Below are positions 18,699-28,086 of a stretch of DNA of 64,000 nt, one piece after another (the stretch's first letter is position 1; each line of letters starts with the position of its first letter). The position numbers were made by a program, and so were the translations under genes. Below the pieces are notes generated by a model. That model did not search any database. It saw nothing but the letters and a program-made list of their open reading frames with translations, and had not been told where the DNA came from. Source of the stretch: Pantoea sp. WMus005 (GTDB lineage Bacteria > Pseudomonadota > Gammaproteobacteria > Enterobacterales > Enterobacteriaceae); assembly GCF_013415305.1 (NCBI RefSeq), contig NZ_JACBXU010000005.1, positions 204,908-268,907 on the forward strand. Direction: 5' to 3'.

Positions 18699-19676
18699 AT
18701 GGCAGCAACACGTTTAACTTTTTTAGCCGCAGCGCTGGCGCTGCTGGCATTTCGGGCTGATGCAGTCAATGTCACCGTCGCGTACCAGACCTCTGCCGAA
18801 CCGGCGAAAGTGGCACAGGCTGATAACAGTTTTGCCAAAGAGAGCGGGGCCAGCGTCGACTGGCGTAAGTTTGACAGCGGTGCAGGCGTATTACGCGCGC
18901 TGGCGTCCGGCGACGTCCAGATTGGTAACATCGGTTCCAGTCCGTTAGCGGTCGCGGCGGCGCAGAAGCTGCCAATTGAAGCCTTTTTACTTGCCTCTCA
19001 GCTGGGCAACTCTGAAGCGCTGGTAGTGAAGAAGAACATCACCACACCCAAAGATCTTATCGGCAAGCGCATCGCGGTGCCGTTCATCTCTACTACCCAT
19101 TACAGCCTGTTGGCTGCACTGAAGCACTGGGGCATTCAACCGTCGCAGGTACAGCTGGTTAATCTGCAGCCGCCTGCGATTATCGCGGCCTGGCAGCGTG
19201 GCGACATTGATGGCGCTTACGTCTGGGCGCCTGCGGTGAACGAACTGGAAAAACAGGGCAAGGTGCTGACCGACTCTGCGGAAGTGGGGAGCTGGGGATC
19301 GCCGACGCTGGATGTCTGGGTGGTTCGTAAAGATTTCGCTGAGCAGCATCCGGAGATCGTGACCGCCTTTGCCCGCAGCGCGCTTGATGCGCAGCAGGCC
19401 TACCTTAACAGTCCCGACGGCTGGCTGAAGCAGTCTGATAACCTTAGCAAACTCTCTCGCCTCAGCGGGGTGCCGGAAGCGCAGGTGCCGGATCTGGTGA
19501 AGGGCAATACCTACCTCACGGCGCAGCAGCAGGTTGAGCAACTGGGTAAACCGGTCAATAAAGCAATTGTCGATACTGCGCAGTTCCTGAAAGCGCAGGG
19601 CAGAGTGCCTCAGGCGGATAACGACTACAGCAGCTACGTGACCTCCCGTTTCGTCGCGCCATTAGTTAAACCCTAA
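18699..19676 (+). CDS. tauA: Taurine ABC transporter, substrate-binding protein
   Basis: This 325-residue periplasmic protein binds taurine for uptake as a sulfur source. A signal peptide of about 21 residues (FLAAALALLAFRADA) precedes VNVTVAYQTSAEPAKVAQA, which matches the mature N-terminus of E. coli TauA as I recall it. Other matches are QIGNIGSSPLAVAAAQ, AVPFISTTHYSLLAALKHWG and GDIDGAYVWAPAVN. ATG 18699 has AAGGGTGGGG 8 nt upstream; a GTG two codons earlier is too close to it. First gene of tauABCD, 9 nt before tauB. Confidence 0.96.
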   Translation: MAATRLTFLAAALALLAFRADAVNVTVAYQTSAEPAKVAQADNSFAKESGASVDWRKFDSGAGVLRALASGDVQIGNIGSSPLAVAAAQKLPIEAFLLASQLGNSEALVVKKNITTPKDLIGKRIAVPFISTTHYSLLAALKHWGIQPSQVQLVNLQPPAIIAAWQRGDIDGAYVWAPAVNELEKQGKVLTDSAEVGSWGSPTLDVWVVRKDFAEQHPEIVTAFARSALDAQQAYLNSPDGWLKQSDNLSKLSRLSGVPEAQVPDLVKGNTYLTAQQQVEQLGKPVNKAIVDTAQFLKAQGRVPQADNDYSSYVTSRFVAPLVKP

Positions 19677-19685
19677 GGAGGCATT

Positions 19686-20453
19686 ATGCTGCGTATCGCT
19701 CACCTTAATGCACGTTATGCCGGACAACCGGTGTTGCAGGATATCAGTCTGCAGCTGGACAGCCATGAACTGCTGGTGGTGCTCGGTCCTTCCGGCTGCG
19801 GTAAAACCACGTTGCTGAATCTGGTTGCCGGATTTCTGCCGGTGGAATCGGGCAGCATCACGCTGGATAACCAGCCAGTAACGGGGCCTGGTGCCGAGCG
19901 CGGCGTGGTGTTTCAGAATGAAGGCTTACTGCCATGGCGTAACGTGCTGGATAACGTCGCTTTTGGCCTGCAGCTGGCGGGGATGTCGCGCCCGGCGCGC
20001 GAGGCCATCGCGCGGAAGCTCATCAGGCAGGTGGGGCTGGAGGGTGCGGAGAAGCGCGCCATCTGGCAGTTGTCCGGCGGTCAGCGTCAGCGGGTAGGTA
20101 TTGCGCGTGCGCTCGCCACCGATCCGCAATTGCTGCTGCTGGATGAGCCTTTCGGCGCACTGGATGCCTTTACCCGCGAACAGATGCAGACCCTGCTCCT
20201 GACGCTGTGGCGCGACAGCAGTAAACAGATCCTGCTGATTACGCACGATATTGAAGAGGCTATTTTCCTGGCCAGCGAACTGATTCTGTTGTCGCCAGGA
20301 CCGGGCCGCATCGTGGAGCGGTTACGTCCCGGCTTTGGTCAGCGCTTTGCCGCAGGCGAGTCGTGCCGCAGCATCAAATCCGATCCGCAGTTTATCGCCC
20401 AGCGTGAATATGTACTGAGCCGGGTATTTGATCAGCGGGAGGCGTTTGCATGA
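19686..20453 (+). CDS. tauB: Taurine ABC transporter, ATP-binding protein
   Basis: This 255-residue ABC ATPase powers taurine import through TauC. Walker A is [12 protein letters not shown], the Q-loop is in [11 protein letters not shown], the signature is [15 protein letters not shown], Walker B is [14 protein letters not shown] and the switch His is in LITHDIEEA. The length matches E. coli TauB. AGGAGG lies just before the start, and the gene ends in a 4-nt ATGA overlap with tauC. Confidence 0.96.
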   Translation: MLRIAHLNARYAGQPVLQDISLQLDSHELLVVLGPSGCGKTTLLNLVAGFLPVESGSITLDNQPVTGPGAERGVVFQNEGLLPWRNVLDNVAFGLQLAGMSRPAREAIARKLIRQVGLEGAEKRAIWQLSGGQRQRVGIARALATDPQLLLLDEPFGALDAFTREQMQTLLLTLWRDSSKQILLITHDIEEAIFLASELILLSPGPGRIVERLRPGFGQRFAAGESCRSIKSDPQFIAQREYVLSRVFDQREAFA

Positions 20454-21277
20454 GCGCGTTAATCCACGACAAGTCTCTGCCAGTGCGCCGTCGTTTGCGC
20501 TGGCCGTTTTCAACCGCTTTTACGCTAAGCATGCTGAGTCTCTCTTTGCTGTTGCTGCTCTGGTGGGGTGTGACTGCGCTGGGTCTGATTGCTCCGCTGT
20601 TCCTGCCGTCACCCCAGCAGGTATTCAGCAAGCTGCTGCTGATTGCCAGCGCGCAGGGCTTTATGGATGCCACGCTGTGGCAGCATCTGGCCGCCAGCCT
20701 GACGCGGATGCTGATTGCGCTGACGGCGGCGGCCGCCATCGGCATTCCTGTGGGAATTCTGATGGGTCTCAGCCCGGTAGCACGCGGGCTACTCGATCCG
20801 CTTATCGAAATCTATCGCCCGATTCCGCCACTCGCCTATCTGCCGCTGATGGTGATCTGGTTCGGCATTGGTGAGACGTCGAAAATCCTGCTGATCTACC
20901 TGGCCATCTTCGCGCCGGTGACACTCTCCACTCTGGCTGGGGTGCGAAACACCCAGCAGGTGCGGATTCGTGCGGCACGCTCGCTGGGGGCTAACCGCTG
21001 GCAGTTGCTGCGCTGGGTGATTCTGCCGGGCGCGCTGCCAGAAATTCTCACCGGTCTGCGCATTGGATTGGGGGTGGGCTGGTCAACGCTGGTGGCAGCG
21101 GAGCTGATTGCTGCCACGCGGGGCCTCGGTTTTATGGTGCAGTCAGCGGGAGAGTTTCTCGCCACCGATGTGGTGCTGGCGGGTATCGCAGTGATCGCTT
21201 TTATCGCTTTTAGCTTAGAACTTGGGCTTCGCGCGTTGCAGCGCCGTCTGACGCCCTGGAGTGGAGAACAATCATGA
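20450..21277 (+). CDS. tauC: Taurine ABC transporter, permease
   Basis: This 275-residue inner-membrane protein has about six transmembrane segments and the EAA-loop region [20 protein letters not shown] that contacts the ATPase. It forms the membrane channel of TauABC. The first 25 residues are polar and basic. It overlaps tauB and tauD by 4 nt each (ATGA), a sign of coupled translation. The length equals E. coli TauC. Confidence 0.95.
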   Translation: MSALIHDKSLPVRRRLRWPFSTAFTLSMLSLSLLLLLWWGVTALGLIAPLFLPSPQQVFSKLLLIASAQGFMDATLWQHLAASLTRMLIALTAAAAIGIPVGILMGLSPVARGLLDPLIEIYRPIPPLAYLPLMVIWFGIGETSKILLIYLAIFAPVTLSTLAGVRNTQQVRIRAARSLGANRWQLLRWVILPGALPEILTGLRIGLGVGWSTLVAAELIAATRGLGFMVQSAGEFLATDVVLAGIAVIAFIAFSLELGLRALQRRLTPWSGEQS

Positions 21278-22113
21278 ATGAACGTCTGAGTTTTACCCCG
21301 CTTGGTCCTTACATCGGCGCACAGGTCTCTAACCTGGATGTCTCTCGCCCATTGAGTGATGCGCAGTTCGAGCAGCTTTATCATGGTCTGCTGCGTCACC
21401 AGGTGCTGTTTCTGCGTGACCAGAAGATTACGCTGGAACAGCATCGTGCACTGGCGATCCGCTTTGGCGACCTGCATATCCATCCGGTCTATCCGCATGC
21501 GGAGGGCGTCGAAGAGATTATCGTCCTCGATACCCATCAGGATAATCCGCCGGATAATGACAACTGGCACACGGATGTCACCTTTATTGAGACACCACCC
21601 GCTGTCGCGCTGCTGGCCTCGAAGGTGTTACCGGCGTCGGGGGGTGACACGCTCTGGACCAGCGGGGTGGCGGCTTACGAGGCGCTGTCGGCGCCCTTTA
21701 AGCAGTTGCTGGCAGGTCTTTACGCCGAGCATGATTTCAAAAAGTCATTCCAGGAGTATAAGTACCGTAAAAGCGAGGAGGAGCACCAGCGCTGGCAGCA
21801 GGCGGTGGCGAAACATCCGCCGGTGCAGCACCCCGTGATCCGCACGCATCCGGTCAGTGGTAAAAAAGCGCTGTTTGTGAATGAGGGTTTTACCACGCGG
21901 ATCGTGGATTTAAGCGAGAAGGAGAGTGATGCGGTGCTGAGCTTCCTGTTTGCGCACGCCACCAAACCGGAGTTTCAGGTGCGCTGGCGCTGGCAGCCAG
22001 ACGATCTGGCTATCTGGGATAATCGGGTCACGCAGCATTATGCCAATGCCGACTACTATCCTGCGCGGCGGATCATGCAGCGCGCAACCGTGCTGGGTGA
22101 TAAACCCCGTTAA
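21274..22113 (+). CDS. tauD: Taurine dioxygenase (2-oxoglutarate dependent)
   Basis: This 279-residue Fe(II)/2-oxoglutarate dioxygenase hydroxylates taurine, which then releases sulfite and aminoacetaldehyde. The iron ligands are visible as the HxD pair in NWHTDVTF (about residue 95) and the distal His in NRVTQHYANADYYP. The 2-oxoglutarate-binding Arg is in RRIMQRATV near the end. The length is close to E. coli TauD (283). It is the last gene of the operon and is followed by a strong terminator. Its sulfite product would feed siroheme-dependent sulfite reductase, whose cofactor needs CysG. Confidence 0.96.
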   Translation: MNERLSFTPLGPYIGAQVSNLDVSRPLSDAQFEQLYHGLLRHQVLFLRDQKITLEQHRALAIRFGDLHIHPVYPHAEGVEEIIVLDTHQDNPPDNDNWHTDVTFIETPPAVALLASKVLPASGGDTLWTSGVAAYEALSAPFKQLLAGLYAEHDFKKSFQEYKYRKSEEEHQRWQQAVAKHPPVQHPVIRTHPVSGKKALFVNEGFTTRIVDLSEKESDAVLSFLFAHATKPEFQVRWRWQPDDLAIWDNRVTQHYANADYYPARRIMQRATVLGDKPR

Positions 22114-22118
22114 AAGAG

Positions 22119-22148
22119 ACGCTCCCCGCTCGTGGGGAGCGTGTTTTT
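22119..22148 (+). terminator. Intrinsic terminator after tauD
   Basis: A 9-bp GC-rich stem (ACGCTCCCC, loop GCTCGT, GGGGAGCGT) is followed by GTTTTT. It lies between the convergent tauD and yheS genes, six nt after the tauD stop, and its T-run overlaps the yheS 3' end. Confidence 0.9.
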
Positions 22149-24051
22149 ATGAGGCCATAATCTGTTCGAGTTGTTCCTGCGCTTCCAGCCACGTCATCTC
22201 AACCTCCTCCAGCGCAGATTTACTCTCTGCCTGACGCTGCAGCGCAGTGGTCAGGTCCGCTTTACGGCTCTGATCATAAATCGCACTGTCTGAGAGCTGA
22301 GCTTCGGCATCGGCCAGCTGGCTCTGCCACTTGCTCATCTGCTTTTCCAGCTTCTCTATCTCTTTGCGCAGCGGCTGGGTCTGGGTGCGAAGTTCGGCAT
22401 CCCGGCGCTTCTGATCTTTACGCGCCTGGGCACTGTTGCCGTTATCCTGCTTTGGTGCGGCATCCTGTTGCGCCTGCTGCTTCTGCAGATCGCTCAGCCA
22501 TTGCTGATAATCATCGAGGTCACCTTCAAACACATCCACTTTGCCATCGTGCACCAGATAGAGATCGTCGGTGGTCGCGCGCAGCAGGTGACGGTCGTGC
22601 GAGACCACGACCAGGGCACCTTCGAAGTCGATCAGCGCTTCGGTCAGCGCCTGGCGCATATCAAGATCAAGGTGGTTGGTAGGTTCATCCAGCAGCAGAA
22701 GGTTAGGGCGCTGCCAGACAATCAGCGCCAGCACCAGTCGCGCTTTCTCACCGCCGGAGAAGCGCTCGGTGTTTTCAGTGACTTTGTCGCCACGGAAATC
22801 AAAGCCGCCCAGGTAGTCGCGCAGTTGCTGTTCCAGTACTTTAGGCGCTATGCGTGCCAGATGCTGCAGCGGCGACTCATCAGCCCGCAGGTACTCCAGC
22901 TGATGCTGGGCGAAGTAACCAAGCTTGATCCCTTTCGCCAGCCCCATCTTGCCATCCATCGCTTCCAGCTCTCCCGCCAGCAGCTTAATCAGGGTCGATT
23001 TACCGGCACCGTTACGACCCAGCAGGCCAATGCGCGAGCCTGGCACCAGGTTGAGCTTGATGGCGTCGAGAATAATACGATCGCCATAACCTGCGGTGAC
23101 CTTCTCCATCTTCATCAGCGGATTAGGCAGGTTTTCCGGCTTGCGGAAGGTGAAGCTAAAGGGGTTGTCGACATGGGCAGGCGCGATCATCTCCATGCGC
23201 TCCAGCATCTTGATACGGCTCTGTGCCTGCTTCGCCTTAGTGGCCTGAGCACGGAAGCGATCAATGTAGCTGTGCAAGTGCGCCACTTTCTCCTGCTGGC
23301 TCTCATACAGCGCCTGCTGCTGAGCCAGTTTGGCGACGCGCTGCCGTTCAAAGGAGCTGTAGTTGCCGGTGTATTCGAACATCGACTCCTGTTCGATATG
23401 GATAATTTTGTCGATGACCGGATCGAGGAAATCACGATCGTGCGAGATCAGAATCAGCGTGCCTTCATAACTCTTCAGCCAGCGCTCCAGCCAAATGACC
23501 GCATCAAGATCGAGGTGGTTGGTCGGTTCATCCAGTAGCAGCAGATCGGAACGACAAATCAGCGCCTGTGCCAGGTTGAGGCGCATGCGCCAGCCACCGG
23601 AGAAGTCGCTGACCGGACGCTGCAGCTGTTCCTGGCTGAAGCCCAGACCATGCAGCAGGCTTGAGGCGCGCGCATGGATGCTCCATGCCTGCACCGCATC
23701 CAGCTTGCCATGCAGCAGCGCGATAGCATTACCATCGTCGCGGAGATTAGCGTCTGCCAGTTCAGCTTCAAGCTGACGGAACTGGCGGTCGCCATCGATC
23801 ACGTACTCCAGCGCGGCTTTATCCAGCGCAGGGGTTTCCTGATTCACCCAGGCCAGCGCCCAGTGAGTGGGGAATGTGGCGGTACCGGCATCGCTGGTGA
23901 TTTCACCTTTTAACAGCGACAGCAGCGTAGATTTTCCACAGCCGTTTTTACCCACCAGCCCGACATTCTGGCCGGGATTAATGGTGGCGGTGGCGTTGTC
24001 GAGCAGGACGCGGATGCCGCGGCGAATTTGTAAGGCTGAGAAGACAATCAT
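22147..24051 (-). CDS. yheS: ABC-F family ATPase YheS
   Basis: This 634-residue soluble protein has two ABC ATPase domains and no membrane segments, as in the ABC-F group that acts on ribosomes. Domain 1 has GKNGCGKSTLLS and LLLLDEPTNHLDLDAVIWLE. Domain 2 has GRNGAGKSTLIKL, FSGGEKARLVLAL and LLLLDEPTNHLDLDMRQAL. A linker of about 80 residues separates them. The last 110 residues are rich in Lys, Glu and Gln and look like a coiled coil. The length agrees with E. coli YheS (637). A role in relieving ribosome stalling is inferred from the family. Confidence 0.94.
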   Translation of the reverse strand: MIVFSALQIRRGIRVLLDNATATINPGQNVGLVGKNGCGKSTLLSLLKGEITSDAGTATFPTHWALAWVNQETPALDKAALEYVIDGDRQFRQLEAELADANLRDDGNAIALLHGKLDAVQAWSIHARASSLLHGLGFSQEQLQRPVSDFSGGWRMRLNLAQALICRSDLLLLDEPTNHLDLDAVIWLERWLKSYEGTLILISHDRDFLDPVIDKIIHIEQESMFEYTGNYSSFERQRVAKLAQQQALYESQQEKVAHLHSYIDRFRAQATKAKQAQSRIKMLERMEMIAPAHVDNPFSFTFRKPENLPNPLMKMEKVTAGYGDRIILDAIKLNLVPGSRIGLLGRNGAGKSTLIKLLAGELEAMDGKMGLAKGIKLGYFAQHQLEYLRADESPLQHLARIAPKVLEQQLRDYLGGFDFRGDKVTENTERFSGGEKARLVLALIVWQRPNLLLLDEPTNHLDLDMRQALTEALIDFEGALVVVSHDRHLLRATTDDLYLVHDGKVDVFEGDLDDYQQWLSDLQKQQAQQDAAPKQDNGNSAQARKDQKRRDAELRTQTQPLRKEIEKLEKQMSKWQSQLADAEAQLSDSAIYDQSRKADLTTALQRQAESKSALEEVEMTWLEAQEQLEQIMAS

Positions 24052-24163
24052 GTAAGCGCCGTATCGTCAGAATATGTTAATTTACTGGCAACATAATGAG
24101 ATTTTGCTGCGTCGTGCATGGTAGCGGAAAACCGCACCAATGACGACGCTTTGGAGGGAAAGG

Positions 24164-24715
24164 ATGTCGCAGCCACCCAGGGTTTTGCTGCTTTATGCTC
24201 ACCCGGAATCACAGGATTCGATCGCGAATCGGATTTTGCTACAGCCGGCTCAGGCTCTGGAACATGTCACCGTGCACGATCTGTACGCGGCCTATCCGGA
24301 TTTTTTTATCGATATTCATCATGAACAACAATTACTGCGCGAACATGACGTCATCATTTTCCAGCATCCAATCTATACCTATAGCTGTCCGGCGCTGCTG
24401 AAAGAGTGGCTGGACAGGGTTCTGTCACGCGGCTTCGCCAATGGCGTGGATGGCAATGCGCTGGAAGGAAAATACTGGCGCAGCGTGGTCACGACCGGAG
24501 AACCGGAAAGTGCCTTTAAACAACAGGGTCTGAACCGCTATTCGCTTAACGACATTATGCGTCCTTTTGAGCTGACCGCGCAGATGTGCCGTATGCACTG
24601 GATGCCGCCGATGATTATTTATATGGCGCGTCGTCAGAGTCCTGAATTAATGAAAAATTACGCTCGCGCCTATGGTGACTGGCTGGCAGCACCGCTGCCG
24701 AATGGAGGGGTATAG
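24164..24715 (+). CDS. kefG: KefB ancillary protein (quinone-reductase-like flavoprotein)
   Basis: This 183-residue flavodoxin-like protein is required for full activity of the glutathione-gated potassium efflux system KefB. Family motifs are [20 protein letters not shown] at the N-terminus, [19 protein letters not shown] and the flavin loop region [12 protein letters not shown] start at ATG 24164, where GGAGGGAAAGG precedes it; an in-frame ATG eight codons upstream lacks family match. It abuts kefB with no gap between stop and start. Confidence 0.94.
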   Translation: MSQPPRVLLLYAHPESQDSIANRILLQPAQALEHVTVHDLYAAYPDFFIDIHHEQQLLREHDVIIFQHPIYTYSCPALLKEWLDRVLSRGFANGVDGNALEGKYWRSVVTTGEPESAFKQQGLNRYSLNDIMRPFELTAQMCRMHWMPPMIIYMARRQSPELMKNYARAYGDWLAAPLPNGGV

Positions 24716-26521
24716 ATGGAAGGGCAAACGCTGCTGACCGCCGGGGTGATTTATCTGGTCGCGGCGGTATTGATTGTACCGGTGGCAGCGCGCCTCGGTA
24801 TTGGTGCTGTTCTGGGTTATCTGGTGGCGGGTATCGCCATCGGCCCGTGGGGATTAGGCTTTATCAGCGACGTCGATGAGATTCTCCACTTCTCTGAGCT
24901 CGGTGTGGTTTTCCTGATGTTTATTATCGGGCTGGAGCTGAATCCGGCAAAGCTGTGGGCGCTGCGCCGCTCCATTTTTGGCGTCGGCGCAGCGCAGGTC
25001 ATCTTCTCAGCAGCCATTCTCGGCGGCTTATTGTGGCTGACCGCCTTTAGCTGGCAGGCTGCGATCATCGGCGGTATAGGTCTGGCGATGTCCTCGACCG
25101 CCATGGCGCTGCAGCTGATGATGGATAAGGGCATGAACCGCAGCGAAGCGGGGCAACTGGGCTTTTCAGTGCTGCTGTTTCAGGATATCGCGGTGATTCC
25201 TGCCCTGGCGCTGATCCCGCTGCTGGCCGGAACCGACAGCGGTCATATCGACTGGATGAAGGTCGGCATGAAAGTGCTGGCGTTTGCCGGGATGCTGGTG
25301 GGTGGACGCTATCTGCTGCGGCCGATCTTCCGCTACATCGCTGCATCGGGCGTGCGCGAGGTCTTTACCGCAGCTTCGCTGTTGCTGGTGCTGGGTTCCG
25401 CGCTGTTTATGGATGCGCTGGGCCTGTCGATGGCGCTGGGGACATTTATTGCGGGGATCCTGCTGGCGGAAAGCGAATACCGGCATGAGCTGGAAGTCGC
25501 TATCGACCCGTTCAAGGGTTTACTGCTGGGCCTGTTCTTTATTTCAGTTGGCATGGCGCTCAACCTCGGTGTGCTCTATACCCATATTGTGACCATTCTG
25601 CTGGGTGTCGTGACGCTGGTGGCAGTGAAAACGCTGGTGCTCTATGTGCTGGGGCGCATTTATGGCCTGCGCAGTTCCGAGCGTCAGCAGTTCGCGGGCG
25701 TGCTGAGTCAGGGGGGCGAATTCGCTTTCGTGCTCTTTTCAGCGGCCTCTTCTGCAAAACTCTTCTCTGGCGATCAACTGCCGATGTTGCTGGTGACGGT
25801 TACCCTGTCGATGATGACCACGCCGCTACTGATGAAAGGCATCGATCGTCTGCTGGCACGACGCTTCAACGAGCCGGATGAAGATGCAGAAAAACACTTT
25901 GTTGAAGATGACCAGCCGCAGGTGATTGTGGTGGGCTTTGGTCGGTTCGGGCAGGTGGTGGGCCGTCTGTTGATGGCGAATAACAAACGCATCACGGTGC
26001 TTGAACGCGATATTAGCGTGGTGAGTCTGATGCGGAAATATGGCTATAAGGTCTACTACGGCGATGCCACGGAGCTGGAGCTGCTGCGGGCGGCCGGTGC
26101 TGCCAGCGCTCAGTCAATTGTGATCACCTGTAATGAACCGGAAGATGTGATGAATATTGTACATCTGTGCCAGCAGCATTTTCCGCAGTTACAGATTCAG
26201 GCGCGCGCCCGTGGCCGCGTTGAAGCACATGAGCTGTTACAGGCGGGCGTCACGCAGTTCTCACGTGAGACGTTCTCCAGTGCGCTGGAGCTGGGACGTA
26301 AGACTCTGATGACGCTGGGGATGCATCCGCATCAGGCGCATCGCGCCCAGCAGCATTTCCGCCGGCTTGACATGCGTATGCTGCGCGAGCTGATGCCTAA
26401 TCTCTCTGAGAGCGCGCAGGCTTCGCGCGTCCGTGAAGCGCGGCGTGAACTGGAAGATATCTTCCAGCGCGAAATGCAGCGCGAAAAGCGGCAGATCGAC
26501 GGCTGGGATGATGAAGAATAA
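24716..26521 (+). CDS. kefB: Glutathione-regulated potassium-efflux system protein KefB
   Basis: This 601-residue protein has an N-terminal K+/H+ antiporter membrane domain with about 12 segments (residues 1-380) and a C-terminal RCK/TrkA-N domain ([18 protein letters not shown], about residue 400). It protects against electrophiles by potassium efflux and cytoplasmic acidification, and is held closed by glutathione. The membrane part has [16 protein letters not shown]. The length equals E. coli KefB. It is coupled to kefG upstream, and yheV follows 23 nt downstream. Confidence 0.96.
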   Translation: MEGQTLLTAGVIYLVAAVLIVPVAARLGIGAVLGYLVAGIAIGPWGLGFISDVDEILHFSELGVVFLMFIIGLELNPAKLWALRRSIFGVGAAQVIFSAAILGGLLWLTAFSWQAAIIGGIGLAMSSTAMALQLMMDKGMNRSEAGQLGFSVLLFQDIAVIPALALIPLLAGTDSGHIDWMKVGMKVLAFAGMLVGGRYLLRPIFRYIAASGVREVFTAASLLLVLGSALFMDALGLSMALGTFIAGILLAESEYRHELEVAIDPFKGLLLGLFFISVGMALNLGVLYTHIVTILLGVVTLVAVKTLVLYVLGRIYGLRSSERQQFAGVLSQGGEFAFVLFSAASSAKLFSGDQLPMLLVTVTLSMMTTPLLMKGIDRLLARRFNEPDEDAEKHFVEDDQPQVIVVGFGRFGQVVGRLLMANNKRITVLERDISVVSLMRKYGYKVYYGDATELELLRAAGAASAQSIVITCNEPEDVMNIVHLCQQHFPQLQIQARARGRVEAHELLQAGVTQFSRETFSSALELGRKTLMTLGMHPHQAHRAQQHFRRLDMRMLRELMPNLSESAQASRVREARRELEDIFQREMQREKRQIDGWDDEE

Positions 26522-26544
26522 CCTTTATAAACAGGCAGAAGAAA

Positions 26545-26739
26545 ATGCGTAAACGTTTTATTGCCGGTGCGACATGCCCCCACTGCCAGGAGAAGGACAC
26601 GCTGGCGATGTGGCGTGAAAATAATGTCGATGTCGTGGAGTGCGTGAAGTGTGGTCACCAGATGCGTGAGGCGGATAAGCAGGCGCGCGATCAGGTTCGT
26701 ACCAATGAGCAGGTTATCGGCATTTTCCATCCTGAGTAG
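26545..26739 (+). CDS. yheV: YheV-family zinc-ribbon protein
   Basis: This 64-residue protein has two CxxC pairs (CPHC at about residues 11-14 and CVKC at 33-36), typical of a zinc ribbon. Its function is not known. The length and position after kefB match E. coli YheV. It has a GCAGAAGAAA ribosome binding site and is probably co-transcribed with kefGB. A 197-nt gap to slyD follows, in which I see no strong hairpin. Confidence 0.88.
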   Translation: MRKRFIAGATCPHCQEKDTLAMWRENNVDVVECVKCGHQMREADKQARDQVRTNEQVIGIFHPE

Positions 26740-26936
26740 CGGAATCGGGCAGCTTTTTTTACGCTTAAACTTACAGCGGGATTGAATTCCGTTACAATTG
26801 TCGCCATTAAGGCTGAAGTCGCAAGAGAAAGTGAAACCCCTCTTGTACTCAGCCCCGAACCTTTCTGGTTGGTGTTATTGCACGCAAGAATAGACCAATG
26901 AGACGGGATCTCAGCTCTCAACGGTTAGGAGATATC

Positions 26937-27503
26937 ATGAAAGTAGCAAAAGACCTGGTGGTAAGCCTGGCCTATCAGGTACGTACAGAAGACGGCGTGT
27001 TAGTTGACGAGTCACCGGTGAGTGCACCGTTAGACTACCTGCACGGTCATGGTTCCCTGATTTCTGGTCTGGAAAATGCGCTGGAAAACCACATTGCCGG
27101 CGACAAGTTTGACGTGCATATTCCTGCAAACGATGCTTACGGGCAGTACGACGACAACCTGGTACAGCGCGTTCCTAAAGACGTCTTCATGGGCGTTGAC
27201 GAACTGCAGGTTGGCATGCGCTTCCTGGCAGAGACCGATCAGGGTCCGGTACCGGTGGAAATCACCGAAGTGGAAGATGACCACGTTGTGGTTGATGGTA
27301 ACCATATGCTGGCGGGTCAGAACCTGAACTTCAACGTTGAAGTCGTTGCTATCCGTGAAGCCACCCCGGAAGAACTGGCTCATGGCCACGTTCACGGTGC
27401 AGATGGCCATCATCACGACCACGATCACGGCCATGATCATGATCACGACCATGATCAAGGTAAAGGCGGCTGTGGAACTGGCGGTTGCGGCTGCAGCCAC
27501 TAA
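26937..27503 (+). CDS. slyD: FKBP-type peptidyl-prolyl isomerase and metallochaperone SlyD
   Basis: This 188-residue cytoplasmic protein has an FKBP domain interrupted by an insert-in-flap (IF) chaperone domain (about residues 70-125). A Gly/His/Asp/Cys-rich C-terminal tail (from about residue 146, with HHHDHDHGHDHDHDHDQ, then CGTGGCGCSH) binds nickel and assists hydrogenase maturation. ATG 26937, with TTAGGAGAT upstream, gives the E. coli N-terminus MKVAKDLVVSLAYQVR. The tail is slightly shorter than in E. coli (196 residues in total). It is convergent with slyX. Confidence 0.96.
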   Translation: MKVAKDLVVSLAYQVRTEDGVLVDESPVSAPLDYLHGHGSLISGLENALENHIAGDKFDVHIPANDAYGQYDDNLVQRVPKDVFMGVDELQVGMRFLAETDQGPVPVEITEVEDDHVVVDGNHMLAGQNLNFNVEVVAIREATPEELAHGHVHGADGHHHDHDHGHDHDHDHDQGKGGCGTGGCGCSH

Positions 27504-27519
27504 GTCTCAACAGACCTTT

Positions 27520-27548
27520 AAAGGCCACCTCCGGGTGGCCTTTCTTTT
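27520..27548 (+). terminator. Intrinsic terminator between slyD and slyX
   Basis: A 10-bp stem (AAAGGCCACC, loop TCCG, GGTGGCCTTT) is followed by CTTTT. It lies 16 nt after slyD, before the convergent slyX. Confidence 0.88.
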
Positions 27549-27598
27549 GGCTGTTACTCTGGTTCTGCCCGGTTGAACCGGGGCCAGATGACCCGCAA

Positions 27599-27817
27599 TC
27601 AGTAGTGCGGGGGTGGCGTTTCTTCAGACTGTGAGGCGACGATCGAGGGCGCATTCGCTTTGAGCTTGTCGGTTAAGATGCGCATCTGTTCACGCATCTT
27701 ATTCATCTCCAGCTCGTGCTGAACCACCGCGCTGTTCAGCTGATCGATAGTCATCTCCTGAAAGGCCAGTTTGCTCTCTAACGTCTCCAGACGTTGTTCC
27801 CACTCAGATTGTTGCAT
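27599..27817 (-). CDS. slyX: SlyX coiled-coil protein
   Basis: This 72-residue protein is predicted to be mostly coiled coil ([20 protein letters not shown], then [16 protein letters not shown]). The C-terminus is short and proline-rich (EETPPPHY). Its function is unknown. The length and the slyD-slyX arrangement match E. coli. Transcription is away from fkpA. Confidence 0.92.
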   Translation of the reverse strand: MQQSEWEQRLETLESKLAFQEMTIDQLNSAVVQHELEMNKMREQMRILTDKLKANAPSIVASQSEETPPPHY

Positions 27818-27943
27818 AACCTGTTCCTCTGTTAAGGTGCGACTCCGGGCGTGATTCTACGACCTGAATGTCAGGAATCACCTGTTTTTTTCATGATTGA
27901 CGGCGTTGCGCTTGAAAAAAGGCAGCGCGGCATCATCTCTGAT

Positions 27944-27971
27944 GAAACTTCCCGATGTTATAAAGGTCGGA
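27944..27971 (+). promoter_or_regulatory. Candidate sigma-E promoter of fkpA
   Basis: TGAAACTT (27944-27950 region) and TCGGA (27967-27971) are 16 nt apart, resembling the sigma-E -35 (GGAACTT) and -10 (TCTGA-like) elements. They lie about 115 nt before the fkpA start. E. coli fkpA is a known sigma-E target. The -10 match is imperfect. Confidence 0.5.
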
Positions 27972-28086
27972 GGTAGACCGGGTAATTACATTGTGGGAGT
28001 GTTCGACACTGCCACGTAAAGTTATAGTGTGGGCCCTGAAGTCCGCAATGTTTCCCGAGGTTAGACGCTTCGGTTTTGGAGAATGG

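Noticed and set aside
22468..23538. A 356-codon plus-strand ORF inside yheS
   Set aside because: It is a shadow of the highly biased yheS reading frame; the yheS ABC-F motifs on the minus strand are complete.
27390..27480. Repetitive CAT/GAC-rich stretch that looks like a tandem repeat
   Set aside because: It is the His/Asp metal-binding tail of SlyD in the correct frame, not a CRISPR or non-coding repeat.
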